64,000 nucleotides of DNA from Ridgeia piscesae (Eukaryota; Annelida; Polychaeta; Sabellida; Siboglinidae): assembly GCA_025642075.2 (NCBI GenBank), contig JAODUO010000465.1, positions 716,001 through 780,000 of the forward strand. The letters run 5' to 3'. Position 1 is the first letter of the stretch. Every line of letters begins with the position of its first letter. Position numbers and translations under genes: made by a program. Shown here piece after piece: positions 13,471-39,739 of this stretch. Below the pieces are notes generated by a model. The model was not told the DNA's origin. It saw nothing but the letters and a program-made list of their open reading frames with translations, and searched no databases.

Positions 13471-16400
13471 AGAGACTGTTGTCCCGCACATGGAAAGAGC
13501 TGTTGGTGGGAAGGGGTTGGCCCCTGAACCTGTTGTTGTGGCATTAATTGGTGGCCAGTTGTGTGCTTTGAGAAGTAATTACATCTGAAATTGTTGTTGT
13601 TGAACTGTGCTAGTTCCTCTGCCCGGAAACTCTCACGCTGGCACAAACTGCAAACATGTTGGTGAAGGAACTGTCCATTCATGGTGTCTGTAAAGAAACA
13701 CCTATATCTCGTACAAGTTTTACTTTTACTGCACAAGCCATTGCATGGGCATTGCACAGGTTTTCGTTATAAAGAACTTTACAAACAGGGTATCATTTAA
13801 CATTCTAGATATGTAATTAAATAAACTGTTTGAAGTAAAATAAAATGTATTTGGAATTGTTTAACTGTATCTTGGCCTCTGACCTTTTTATTTAGTTTGT
13901 GATCCAACAGTGAGGCCCATATAAATATTTCTGTCGGTCGACATTAGTAAGGTATTTAGATGGTTATGTAAAACATGCCCTGCACTGGTGGAGATATAAG
14001 AGGGAAGTATAAGGGAGAGGGAAATGTGTCTCCCATTTGGCTGTGGAGCTGTCGACCTGCGTCTGGCTTCAGTTACTGATCGGTGTGTAAATCGTTCTTG
14101 CCCGTCCGGTGTAAATGCTGCCAGGTATTTCCTGTCCGCTGATGCATTGGACAGCGCCACCAGTGCAAGTGAGTGGATCGGACGATGGCCGGGCGTAGAC
14201 CACGCTTGGGTTTCTTGTCGGTAAATGTTTCCTGCATTTGTAAAAAGGATGATTTATTCAGTTATTGGCAATACCTTATAGGAGAACCCAGACTGCTAAA
14301 AAATGAATCTTGTAAAAACAGTGTAACAGTTGTACCACTAAAGTAAAACATGTAAAATTTGGGCCCAAGTAAAAACATTGTGGTGTCATTTCAAATTTAT
14401 TTTAAAGTGTGTTTCTAATGGAGTGAATGTTTAGCAGAAAACCCTCACATCTTACCATTAACTCTTAACTAATTTACTTTTGTTTTGCAGAAGTTCATAT
14501 TATATGTATCAAAAATTAAGGAAGCAATATGTACTGCAGAAGCCATATTTTGATATTGATAGTCATACATTTTCACAAATTGGTTATCATTGGTCACATG
14601 ACTCGTATCAAGCTCGTGCAGCTAGCAGCTTGGATGTTTGTTTTCCACTGAATTAGATCACTGAGTTTGGGCAAGAGGAGTTTTTAGGCCCTACATTTCA
14701 CTGGATTGAAGACTGCGAAACTGTCGCAGTGAGTTGTTTTAGTATGAGTGCGGTGATAACATGTAGGCAGAACATCCCAAACTCACCCGGCTCACTATTG
14801 ATACTCAGTGATAGGAAGCAGGCTAAATCTAGATATTCTTTTTAACTCTATTCCAGAGATCTGTCCCACATATCTTTTTTAAACTTTCCCAGTGTGTCAA
14901 ATTTGCTTTAACACTGGTTTCAGTGGTTCTTGTTAATTTTAGTATGTTTGTGAGTAAAATTAAAACCAGAAATGTATCATCTATGTAGTAAGTACACACA
15001 CACACACCTTGTGATGTCACCAGAATATGTGCACATACCTTTGATGTCATTTGATTTCAGTGGTTATTTACACTAATTACCCTGTGTAATACTGGTATAT
15101 GTAACATCATAGTCGATGTAAAAAGAGTTAAACTAGTAAAAATTTACAGTTTTCCATTTTCACTGTTTCCTTTGAGCAACTACTTATAAATTAAACCAAC
15201 TCTAAAAAGTAAAAAATATACTAAAAAACTTAAACCATTATTGATTTTAGTAGAGGATTGTTGGAACATGTTGTGGACAAACCAGACAACCACAATGACA
15301 CTGTCAGCTTTGGGCTGACCCATCTGTCTGTGAGAGATGGTAGAACCATTCTGTAGCAGTCAGTGACCTTTGACACATTTGTACGTACTACAGATAGGCA
15401 ACACCTGCCCCAACAAACAGTCTTTAGTGAACACTGTGGTCATTATATAGTTAGTTCTGTTTTTTGCCAGTGCCATGGCACGCATTTCAGACATTCCTTC
15501 TCTTCACGAGCATTCTTCACTCCAAGCGCTATTGCGGTGGTACGGTTTTATTGCACAGTAGGCGTAATTTATAGATATTGGTTTTCACGTGGATGTTTTA
15601 GCTCATTTTACCTACATCATATAACATGGTTGACCGCGAGTGTGAACTTGTCATTCTGGAAACTACGTTGGTCGCCTCGGACATGATACCATATGGTGAG
15701 AGATGTATCAGTTATCATAACTGGGTTAGTTTGAGAGGACAATGTGCAGTTTTATGGCACGTTGTCGTTGAAGAGGTTACCATCTGATCTTGTGGTTGAA
15801 ACTTAAGCAGTTGTTGGTGTTTCATGGAACCTGCGGTTGTGTTCCCTTGTAGATCTGTTGGCACCTTCTCACTTGTGTTTCTGCCAACTGTAGAATACTT
15901 GCCTGAGTTCATGTTGACCTGTGACAGTGTGTGACAGTGTGTGACAGTGTGTGCCAGTGTGTGACAGTGTGTGACAGTGTGTGCACGTTGTCATTGCTGG
16001 CTCATCAGTGGATTCTTCCTCATTGCTTTAGTGTCCCCATGTACTTGTCCTTGCCAAAGGACGTGTCCATATAGCACAGTGATCACAATGCTTTACACTA
16101 TGTACACACTACTGATTTGTTAATCCAAATGCCGTCTTGAGTTCTTGACCCAAGGAAGCATTCAGCCATGCTGGGTTGAAAAATGCACAACAAAAATTTA
16201 CATTGTAAAAATATCTATTAATTACAGATAGGCGTGAAGACAATTGACAAGCTTCAAATAAAAATTGAAAGAACATTTCAACCCAGATTCTGTCGATAGT
16301 GTTTATAAATTGTAACTTCTCATTGATCTACATTACATAATCTTGTAGACAGCGTGGGCACTCGACTGAGACGTAACAGCAAACGTTTCAGAACCTGAAG

Positions 16401-18243
16401 TGTTTCTGGACAGATGAGAATTTAATCTTACAATTGTTATAGCTGCCTAAATACATAATCTGTCAATACAGTATTTCTAAATGTTTGTGTTACAACTAGA
16501 AAGTGATTTGTTCTGAAGCTGCTGCGTCTGTTTCTCCCTGTTTGGGCCCATGCTTGAGGCCATGCTACGAGGAAATGGCCTTGTTCACATGTGTGCCCTG
16601 GTCGCACTTTGTACCAGTGCCAAGGCAGCCTGCAGCTTTATGACGTCCTCCGAGGTTATTCCCAGAACGCGACCTCTCAGCACCCACAGATCCCGTTTCC
16701 TTGCACTTGTTTTTTGTATTGTTGATTGATCGCGTTTCAGGATTGCTCATTGTCATCGGTGGGGGCTGTTAATGTGTTAATGTAGACAGACAGACGCACC
16801 TGATTACACGTTACTGGTGGAGGCGTTACATGAGATTAGTAGCAAGGCGAATATATCACGTTTGCTGAGTTGGACTGGGAATCGATTACACTTTAGTTTC
16901 ATAGTTGTACAGCATTGTATTGAAGAATGTTGATGTGATGCTGTATATATATATAGTTTCGTTTCCTACTTGGAACTGCATAAATAAAACGTTGAGGGAA
17001 GTGTGAAGATTTGAGATGATGTACGAAGGAGGGGGGAGTAATCTGTAGATCATTCTTAAGATTATCTTATGAGTGATCCACCCTGGGTCTGTCCTGTCCT
17101 CTGTAGCCTGGGCACACAAGAAGTTGTACAGACCTGCCCGGGGCGGCCTGCTGACACACAGATAGAAGAAAGGGGTGGTTGTTGCGGGGTAATAACCCGC
17201 TACATGGAGGGTGCATCTGACTGCATCATACACCTGGAGCTCTGTCTATCGTGGTCGTCACCATGGAGTGTCGATTGCCCTGCGTGGCCTTCACCTTGCC
17301 TTGGGTGTGGGTTGTCAGTGGTCACTATCTAGTATCTACCCTGTTGAGATCATAATCACCCCAGTCAGGTATTATGTTGGTTTCCGCTTTCTACTGGCAG
17401 CGGCAAGTGTGCAGATGTTACCAGGGCTGTCATGTGGTCTAGACATGTGTAAGTGAGCGTCAGTATGTGGGGTTTGTGACGGGCGGCCAATTGTTGGTCA
17501 CGCTTCAGTGGGTTCTTGCTGCAGCAAGCGGAAGGAAGCGGTGAGACAGACACGATAACAGGCTGTGACCAGGGCAGGGTGTGTAGTACTGTGTACAGGG
17601 CTGGGTGGAGGCTACGTCCGAGGTAGGTACTCACTTGGCAGGCCAGCAAGTGTTGTGTCAGTTACACACAGGCAGGGTTGTCTATAGTTGTTGTACCTGG
17701 TAGTTGACATGAGCTCTGGTAGTTGGTGATAAGGTATACCTGTGTGTCCTTTTGAGGACAACTCTTGACTGACCAGTTGTTTAGTGTATGCAGTGTTCTT
17801 TGGAATGGTCAGATTGGCTGCAGCCCATGCCAGGCTGGGCAATTTACTTTATCTCGTACTGGTTGGCTTAAGATTTTTGCATTGATGTATATATGCCAGG
17901 ATGATCCGGCAGTGTGCTGAATGCCCTGTGATAGAAACAGTTACTTCAATTATGTGTCACTTGGGTGTAAATACAATGTGTGAAACTTACTTACTAAGTT
18001 GTGGTTAAGCATAGCAACATTTCAGTCTTGTTAAGTACGTGTCTGACGAAGGTAGAGGGTCAAGTATGCTGCCCAAGGGATGGGGCTGTACATCCCCTCA
18101 CATAGATCCCTGCATTGGGTCAGGATTTGTAGATATTTGCAACATCTGTTGTGGCCACTTCCTTGTAACAAAAAACAAAGGTGAAGGGTCATTGTGCTAG
18201 TAGGTCAGATGAGATCTCCTGTCTGAGTGGTCTTGTTTGAGAT
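13471..18243. other. Non-coding stretch; small cysteine-rich frame at its left edge
   Basis: No assembled exon. On the minus strand about 13520-13757 a frame starting MQCPCNGLCSKSK has several Cys pairs and directly abuts the 33-bp array; it may be a decayed transposon fragment. A 10-bp GTGTGACAGT repeat (~6 copies) lies at about 15924-15984. The rest shows only short frames. Confidence 0.45.
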
Positions 18244-18345
18244 ATGTGGAGAACAGTGGCACAGTGGAGAACAGTGGCACATTGGAAAACAGTGGCACAG
18301 TGGAGAACAGTGGCACAGTGGAGAACAGTGGCACACTGTAACAAG
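18244..18345. repeat. Minisatellite, 18-bp unit, ~5 copies
   Basis: Tandem copies of GAGAACAGTGGCACAGTG with single-base variants. Confidence 0.93.
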
Positions 18346-18458
18346 TGAGATGCTCCTACTACAGGAATGCCAGTAATTACCACAGTTCAAATCTATCAGA
18401 TTCAGTACACTGACCGAGTCATGTATTTGGTATTGTGTTCTTGTTGTGAGTGAGAGAC

Positions 18459-19735
18459 AGGATGGGGAGAGAACAGTCTGGGCACAGGTTGGGGAGAGGA
18501 CAGTCTGGACACAGGTTGGGGAGAGGACAGTCTGGACACAGGTTGGGGAGAGGACAGTCTGGACACAAGTTGGGGAGAGGACAGTCTGGACACAGGTTGT
18601 GGAAAGGACAGTCTGGACACAAGTTGGGGAGAGGACAGTCTGGACACAAGTTGGGGAGAGGACAGTCTGGACACAAGTTGGGGAGAGGACAGTCTGAACA
18701 CAGGTTGTGGAAAGGACAGTCTGGACACAAGTTGGGGAAAGGACAGTCTGGACACAAGTTGGGGAGAGGACAGTCTGGACACAAGTTGGGGAGAGGACAG
18801 TCTGGACACAGGTTGTGGAAAGGACAGTCTGGACACAAGTTGGGGAGAGGACAGTCTGGACACAGGTTGGGGAGAGAACAGTCTGGACACAGGTTGTGGA
18901 AAGGACAGTCTGGACACAGGTTGGGGAGAGGACAGTCTGGACACAGGTTGTGGAAAGGACAGTCTGGACACAGGTTGGGGAGAGAACAGTCTGGACACAG
19001 GTTGTGGAAAGGACAGTCTGGACACAAGTTGGGGAGAGGACAGTCTGGACACAGGTTGTGGAAAAGACAGTCTGGACACAGGTTGTGGAAAGGACAGTCT
19101 GGACACAGGTTGGGGAGAGGACAGTCTGGACACAGGTTGGGGAGAGGACAGTCTGGACACAGGATGGGGAGAGGACAGTCTGGACACAGGTTGGGGAGGG
19201 GACAGTCTGGACACAGGTTGGGGAGAGGACAGTCTGGACACAGGTTGTGGAAAGGACAGTCTGGACACAAGTTGAGGAGAGGACAGTCTGGACACAGGTT
19301 GGGGAGAGAACAGTCTGGACACAGGATGTGGAAAGGACAGTCTGGACACAAGTTGGGGAGAGGACAGTCTGGACACAAGTTGGGGAGAGGACAGTCTGGA
19401 CACAAGTTGGGGAGGGGACAGTCTGGACACAGGTTGGGGAGAGAACAGTCTGGACACAGGTTGTGGAAAGGACAGTCTGGACACAAGTTGGGGAGAGGAC
19501 AGTCTGGACACAGGTTGGGGAAAGGACAGTCTGGACACAAGTTGGGGAGAGGACAGTCTGGACACAGGTTGGGGAGAGGACAGTCTGGACACAGGATGGG
19601 GAGAGGACAGTCTGGACACAGGATGGGGAGAGGACAGTCTGGACACAGGTTGGGGAGAGGACAGTCTGGACACAGGATGGGGAGAGGACAGTCTGGACAT
19701 AGGTTGGGGAGAGGACAGTCTGGAGACAGGTGCTG
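18459..19735. repeat. Minisatellite, 27-bp unit, ~47 copies
   Basis: Units combine GGACAGTCTGGACACAGG with TTGGGGAGA. Two main variants (GGTTGTGGAAA and AGTTGGGGAGA) are interspersed. Because 27 is a multiple of three and the unit lacks stops, five overlapping frames of 331-543 codons run through it on both strands. They have no conserved start context or domain and differ only by repeat variants. ACAGTC is GACTGT on the other strand. Confidence 0.96.
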
Positions 19736-21443
19736 GAGGCAGCAGTGTCGAGGTCTGATGGGAGAAGGAGAAAAAGTAAAAGATTTAAGAGCGTACCGAG
19801 GCTAGCCTTACCCCTGATTGCAGGAAGAAACGGCATCAGTGGCCAGTTGCACGAGCAGCCTCCATGTACTCACTGATAGACCTGTGTCACCCTAGGCCTT
19901 CCTCCAGAGCAGTCGGCTTGATGTTAGTGTGGACAGGTGTGCCAGGATGTGATTCATCATGTGAAATGAAATAAAGTAATCATCTAGGCCTAAGGATGCT
20001 AAACTTAGACAATCCAATCATATTTGTGGCATCATGTTATACAGCATAAAATGCACATATTTAATCCTTAGAACTGCTCGGGATGCTGCTTAATTTATGT
20101 TTATTCCTTCGCCAATTTGATATGTAGGTCATGGGAAGTATTCAGCCACACTGCCGTGACCATGTATGTGTGTGAGTAGACTGAATGAGCCTGCAGTAAA
20201 GAGAACTAGCCAAGCTTTGAGTCGCTGTCTGTTTGGTTGTGAATGTGAGTTCAATGCCCTCCTCCGTGGCTGCTCTCACTTGGAGCTCTTGGTGGCGCTC
20301 TCCAAGGGGACCACTTCCTGCGGTGTGGCCATCACGCGTGTGCCAGAATGGTGTAGGAGGGCACATGCCACAGCCACTGGCCGGGCCTCTCTGGGAGACC
20401 AGGGCACAGGTATTCACAGCCACACAGTCGTCTCACTTGTGGAGTTTGTCGGAGAACACAGGGGTTTGAATTGATGACACAATGGGCGTGAATGTGCTTC
20501 ATGGTTGCTGACATGCTTACACAATACTCCCTGTACATGGCTGAAACAAGATATCTAATTCTATCAGTTGGCAGCGACATCAGGAACATTTCTCACACAC
20601 AATTTCACATACACAGTTATACAGGTGTAGCCTTTGGTCAGTCTTCTTCTTTTCCTTCTAATGTTTCATGTCTGCTTTAGCGGTGTAATTTTGTTGTCAT
20701 AAAAATAGTGAATCACTCTTCAGAGCCCTGCTGACTATGGTACACAGTGTCAACAGACTGAAATAAACGTAAGGCTGTCTGTCAGTTTGTTGAAATTGAA
20801 ACTACAATTTCATTGTGTTTATTTTTAAATTGTAGTTAAATCAAGAGCACGGCACGAGATGTACCCCGTCCGTGTCTGTGTCTTCAGTGACCACCAGTAG
20901 CACGTGCTGGACAATTTACCCAGTTTCATTGACACTGGTCTGTGAAGTTGTCGACTGAAGTGGTTGAGACATCTGAAGGTGCACAGACCAGCCAGTGGCT
21001 GACATCTGGCACTGCCGCATTCGCATTCAACAGACATGTGTGGCTGACCTGGTAGGGATAGGACTTGGCAGTGCGCCGTGCAGTTCACGTTTGACATCTC
21101 TAATTGGCTGTGAACAACCGGCACTATTAAGTCTAGTGCACTGTGATAATTGGTGCAAACTCGAAAACTCTTTCATGTAGAATGTTCAGCCTGGGTAATT
21201 GGTGTTTTATCGATACCACAATTCAGGCACACGCAGGGATAGTATTTCATTGCAGTTATTATTTGATTCTCGTCAGTTTCTGTCTGCATATGTTTTTTTG
21301 CTTTGGCGTTTTATATTTCTTGCCTTGGTGGGACGTTTTGCTTATGTGGCATGTCACCGATAATATCTTTACCAGGTGTCAGTGTGATGCGGATTTGAAA
21401 ATGTGCCTGTCCAAAGTTGACAACATTGTTGGTTCTTCCTCAT
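19736..21443. other. Non-coding stretch with a GC-richer patch
   Basis: About 20220-20420 is richer in GC and has open frames on both strands (78-102 codons), with a possible donor after GGGCACAG at about 20409. No frame resembles a known family and no consistent acceptor was found, so no gene is called. Confidence 0.4.
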
Positions 21444-21830
21444 GCACCAGGGGGCACTGCTGCTGATTCTGTCAGTACCAGTCTTCACAGTGTCCCTGGA
21501 ACTGTACATCCCTTTGCAAAACTGCTCACTCACAAGGAGTGTGGTTGGCCTCCGGTCATGTGACATGATTTTGGGTGATTTCAGCCACACACTGCTCTGC
21601 TCATGTTACCTGCAGTGTCTAGGATGTAAACGTGTCTTTATATTGGGATTCCCACACATCGTGGATCCGTCTTAGGGCAAGTATTTGCACTGTTCTCACG
21701 GCTGACACAGTAGTGACTGGTGAGGTCAGTTGCTGTAATTTTATAGTTAGACTCTGCTCACCTCCACAGGTTGCGGAGGTGATCAGTTGGGTACTGTCGC
21801 ACAGTGCAGTCAGCCTGACTTGGGAGAACA
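21444..21830 (+). mobile_element. Interspersed MITE-like element, copy 1
   Basis: This ~380-bp segment aligns by eye along its length with 62471-62845. Shared blocks include GCACCAGGGG at the left, GGAGTGTGGT(T/C)GGCCTCC, TATATTGGGATT, CACGGCTGAC(A/G)CAGTAGTGACT and AT(A/T)GTT(A/C)GACTCTGCTCA. In the other copy the left CCAGGGG is mirrored by CCCCCTGG near the right end, suggesting short terminal inverted repeats. No coding capacity is visible, so it would be non-autonomous. The transposon superfamily is not identified. Confidence 0.75.
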
Positions 21831-23645
21831 TGTTAGTTCGGTAGTCTTAGTTTCTGGCAGAGAGCAAGAAGCTGTCCACAGTTGATTCAATTCAATGAAC
21901 TGAGAGAGTCTGAAGGGTCCGATGCAAGCAATATCTGCTTTTATGTGTCTGCTTAATGGATGGAAATGGTTTAAAGTTGCTGGTCGTGTGTGGTTCAGTC
22001 ACAACGGATAAAGTTGACGTCAAGTGACAGGTTGTAAGCTTGTAAGGTTTTGTCAAGTCGTGAGTCATATAAGGGTCATGTCAAGTCACCAGGTGCAGTC
22101 GGTGTGTATATAGTCAAATAAGTAATGTCGTATATGTTAGGTTTATGTAATGTAAAGTCACACATTTTGACGTTTGTTCAATAAAGAGTCAGTAAGTCAT
22201 GTATGATTTATTCAAATTTAACTTGACTGTTATTGTTATGAAACCATCTTGTAGCGTAATGTTTTGTAATGTTGTGTTACTTTCTTTGTGTGATCTATTA
22301 CAATGCATATTAACTAAAAACAGTAATGTGTTAGTAAACATTGTTGGTTTATGTCAATGTATGTCCAACTGTAAAAGGGGTAGAAACAACAGTGTAAAAT
22401 TACAACTTGGGTAATGAACTACCACTGTAAATTGATACAAATCCAACTTGGAATGCCCAGTCCAAATAATGTGAGACAGAAGTACAGCGCTTGCCCCGGC
22501 ATAAGCCTGTTCACCAAAAGTAGTCTTCATCCACAAAATGGTGTTGAACTGTTGTTTCCTGAACTTGAATGGAGCGAATTCCAGTTGCAAATAGTTCTTT
22601 TTACTTAAATCTATTCCAAGTGCACATTGAATGTTTCTGGTGCCAAAGCAACACTAACTGTGTCCCAGGGAGTGGTAGGTGCACGTTCTCTGAATGGTGA
22701 TCACGTTAACAGTTTATTTCTATTTCACACAGACCTCTTCCAATCTGAAGGCAGTAGCATAATGCTATTTTTGTTTTCATCAATGTTGTATTAGTCATTT
22801 AAGCATCAAACAGTATTTTATGTGTGTGTTTAGTTTTTATGTTGGCCTTATGTCCTTTAGAGTTTAGACGTGTCTCTCGCCCTTGCTGTGACGTAATTGC
22901 TGTAGTTGTTGAGTTCTTGGCACTGTGTGTGCGTGGGAGTGACTGTGATTGTTTTCACCTCTTCGTTCGTTGTACTCACGTCGTTGCTCACAGAATATTG
23001 CACTCCTGTGAAAGTTTCACCAGTAGGCTGGTAGGCTTACAGTGTGGCACTGCTTGCAAGTGTTTGTAAGTGTGACAGTAGTCGCCTTTATTCAGCATCC
23101 TTGGAAAAGATGCAGGTTGGTGTTAGCTGATTCCTGTTTTTATGTTTTTACCTGGTTTCGTTGTCTTCAGTGTCGGAAAACTGTTGGTTTCAGAAATGTG
23201 TATTGATTAGGTTTAAGTTGACTTCTGGTAGTGTCTGTCAAGTGTCCACTGACTGGTGCTGCTCCCTGTGCCAAGGGTCTAGTTGCGTACTGGTAGTTAT
23301 GAATGTGTACATGGTCAATTGGTTATCTGATGTAATTTAAAAAACTAAGAACAGTAAGTTGGCTATTTTGTATTTACTGAAGATCTCATTGCATGCAATA
23401 TGAAGCAGTACAAATTTGATATGGTATGTCTGTAGTTTCACATCACAAGGTTCTGTTGTAATCATAATATTATAACAATTACAGAATTTTTCAATTGCGT
23501 TATACTATTTGCAGCGACTCAGACTGTACATGTAATATAATATATAATATAATAAATTTGTAACACAGCAACCATGTAAAAGTGTAACTATATTAATATA
23601 AAAACAAATTTTCAGGTAAAGATTCATAACAATATGATAATAGTA
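21831..23645. other. Non-coding stretch
   Basis: AT-rich with short frames only. CAATAAAG at about 22182 could be a polyadenylation signal but no gene leads to it. Confidence 0.5.
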
Positions 23646-24410
23646 AACAACATAAATGGTATATTGTAATGTACTGGTATATGTGTAAACAAGACAAATG
23701 AGCATAAATGTTATATTATAATGTACTGGTATATGTGTAAACAACACAAATGAGCATAAATGGTATATTGTAATGCACTGGTATATGTGTAAACAACAAA
23801 TGAGCATAAATGGTATATTATAATGTACTGGTATATGTGTAAACAACACAAATTAGCATAAATTGTATATTGTAATGTACTGGTATATGTGTAAACAACA
23901 AATGAGCATAAATGTTATATTATAATGTACTGGTATATGTGTAAACAACACAAATGAGCATAAATGGTATATTGTAATGTACTGGTATATGTGTAAACAA
24001 CACAAATTAGCCTAAATTGTATATTGTAATATACTGGTATATATGTAAACAACAAATGAGCATAAATGTTATATTATAATGTACTGGTATATGTGTAAAC
24101 AACACAAATAGCATAAATGGTATATTGTAATGTACTGGTATATGTGTAAACAACACAAATTAGCATAAATGGTATATTGTAATGTACTGGTATATGTGTA
24201 AACAACACAAATTAGCATAAATTGTATATTGTAATGTACTGGTATATGTGTAAACAACACAAATTAGCATAAATTGTATATTGTAATGTACTGGTATATG
24301 TGTAAACAACACAAATGTGCATAAATGGTATATTGTAATATACTCGTATATGTGTAAACAACACAAATGTGCATAAATTGTATATTGTAATATACTCGTA
24401 TATGTGTCTG
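23646..24410. repeat. Minisatellite, ~52-bp AT-rich unit, ~14 copies
   Basis: Copies contain TGTACTGGTATATGTGTAAAC and AGCATAAATGGTATATTG motifs, with small indels such as AACAACACAAAT versus AACAACAAAT. Minus-strand frames of 63-114 codons arise only from the repeat. Confidence 0.92.
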
Positions 24411-26189
24411 AGGATATTGTTATCGTGACTCTGTTATAGTGACTGTGCCCGCACAGATCCAAAATAAATTAGGGTCTAAATATAGCTGTGGTGGTGAATT
24501 GATGGGAAATTAGATTTCATTGATGTTTAAGTAGGTTTATTTGGAACAACTTACGTTGGTGTAACTCTGAGATTGTTTGTGATGATTTGTAGATCAGATA
24601 CAGACAGTGGTGACATTGAAGTAGAACTTTTGTTACGCACTCGCCATGACTTAGTGTGGTATATCTTCATTATTTGATGAATGAGTCACGCAGTCATTGA
24701 GTCTAATGTACCTGGCGTTCAATATGTGTTACTGACAGTACTGAGATTGTTGTGTTCAGTGTGTGTCACTGACAATATTGAGATTGTTTCCTGGGTGAAC
24801 ACAGGAAACGTGAATGCAGTAATTAGAGCAAGAGAAAAATTATGATGATAAACCAAATCGTAGGGTTATTGTGATTCTCGGAAGTCTTTTACGTATTCTA
24901 ATTAATATTTTCATGGGTGCTAACATCTTTTCCCTCTTGATCCTTCGTGGGGGGTGTACATATCTTAACTGGAACTTGAAACCCTTGAGGAAACACTGCC
25001 ACGACAGAAGAACAGCATTAGAAGGATGTGTGATTGATTTGATGAGTACAGAGCCACAGTGTATTTTAAATAATATTTCAAACATGGATATCTTTGACCA
25101 CTGGGCACCGCCATGTTACACTCAAGTTGCATTTGGTTTGACTAGATCCTATCTGCTCAATGTGAGTTTTGTTTAATGTATCCACACAGGATTGGAAAGA
25201 TGTGCACTGCCACAGGAATTGGTAGGAAACCAGAGAGAGCAGCACCAGATGTTGAGAAAAGATCGAGTTAATAAAGCTTCAAGACGGTGTACTTTATGAC
25301 AATATTTAGTACTAAATAGGGATGGTAAAGAGGTTAGTCTGATAACGATAGCCACAGAGGTTTGGTTCATTTTCACTGGCTCGTGCCATGAACCAACAGA
25401 ACAGTCATTGATGCTGACTCCACTGAACTGTGCCTGTTGTGATGTGTTGTTACCATAGAGTAATTAGAGTTAGGTCATGAATCATTCCCGTATACTTGTA
25501 GTAGTGTGTTTTATTTATATCTACAGTTGTTACTCAAGAAAATAGCTGAAGTAAAAAACCACGACTTATACAAACTCATACAAATACAACAAATATGGCG
25601 ATACAGTGTATCACCCTTTGTGCTACTGATATCTAAGTAATACAGTTCCTTTTTCTGAGTCTACTATCCCTAACCCCCACCTCCCCCACAGCTACCTAGA
25701 TTCTCACTTTGCCAAAGCTGAACATTTCTTTGCTTGTGGTGATGACTCACTGAGATTCTATTTCACCATCTATACTTGCAGTGCTGCCACCTACACTTGC
25801 AGTGCTGTGAGGAGTACAATGAGTGCCTGCCAGTGCCTGTGCCTCGTGCCCCGAGGCTGCCGCTATTTTGAGTGAATTGCCTCCGCAGTAGTTCCCTGAA
25901 AGGCGCAGGAGACCCAGAGACTGCAGGTCATGAAACTTAATAACTGCCCCAAGGTTCTGGTATCTGTGGTTTTTGTTGGAGTGGGGTAAATAATGCAGAG
26001 TGAAGGGTGGCATAGAGATAGGGTGGCAGCCCCGCTGTCGAGGACAGCAGGTTTTTTGTTTTAAGTGCGAGAGGTCAGTTTGGCTTGTCGTGGTCCTGCT
26101 GTTCTGCCGGGACTGAGAGGTGGAGACTGCGAGCTGGAGCGGTACTTGGAAAACGGGGTATTGTTGGGATGGTTTCCCAAGGGTGTGTG
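24411..26189. other. Non-coding stretch
   Basis: Open frames at 24871-25176 (+) and 25747-26262 (-) are the longest but neither shows a recognised domain or convincing splice sites. I leave them uncalled. Confidence 0.45.
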
Positions 26190-26256
26190 GCTTGATAGCC
26201 GTGTGTTGGATGTATAGCTGTGTGTTGGATGTATAGCTGTGTGTTGGATGTATTGC
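26190..26256. repeat. 19-bp tandem repeat, 3 copies
   Basis: TAGCTGTGTGTTGGATGTA repeated with a variant first copy. Confidence 0.9.
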
Positions 26257-26460
26257 CTTCATGTGTTCTCTGTACTCCCCATTTACAAGATGTCATGTTG
26301 GGGGGGTTATGTTACAACAAAGTGTTGAGAAAATGTTGACAAGTGTTACTGGCACTGCCCGTTACGAGAAAACTCGGTCAGTGAATGTGTGGGTATAATG
26401 TTAAACTTGGGTTATTTTTCCATATACAGGACACATGCTGGTGTGGTGGAAATGCAGCTG

Positions 26461-26500
<40 letters not shown>

Positions 26501-26503
26501 TGT
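26461..26503. repeat. (GCGT)n microsatellite
   Basis: About ten TGCG/GCGT units ~100 bp upstream of the first coding exon of the TALE gene; alternating purine-pyrimidine sequence able to adopt Z-DNA. Confidence 0.95.
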
Positions 26504-26600
26504 GTGTCGTGGTAACACAGCCATCTCTGACCGATTGCGTTGGTTTGTTGTAGTTGTATGGCTGAGCAGGTGGCGCCACTGAGTACGGTGACATCACGAC
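26504..26600 (+). promoter_or_regulatory. 5' leader or promoter-proximal region of the TALE gene
   Basis: The start codon at 26601 has a good context (CGACATGGCG). TTGGTTTGTTGTAG ending near 26552 looks like a 3' splice site, so the ATG exon may be preceded by a non-coding exon further left. TGACATCAC at 26590 resembles an ATF/CRE half-site. No TATA box is seen. The boundary between leader and promoter cannot be set from sequence alone. Confidence 0.35.

Positions 26601-39739
<13,139 letters not shown>

Noticed and set aside
18205..19836. 543-codon minus frame and 331-451-codon plus frames
   Set aside because: They run through the 27-bp tandem array in several frames on both strands. There is no domain, start context or codon bias. 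A stop-free unit divisible by three explains them.
20142..20589. Possible exon in a GC-richer patch
   Set aside because: Frames on both strands, no convincing acceptor-donor pair, no family resemblance.
24840..25376. Possible decayed transposon or gene with frames on both strands
   Set aside because: No recognisable motif; the frames are interrupted and have no second copy in the window.
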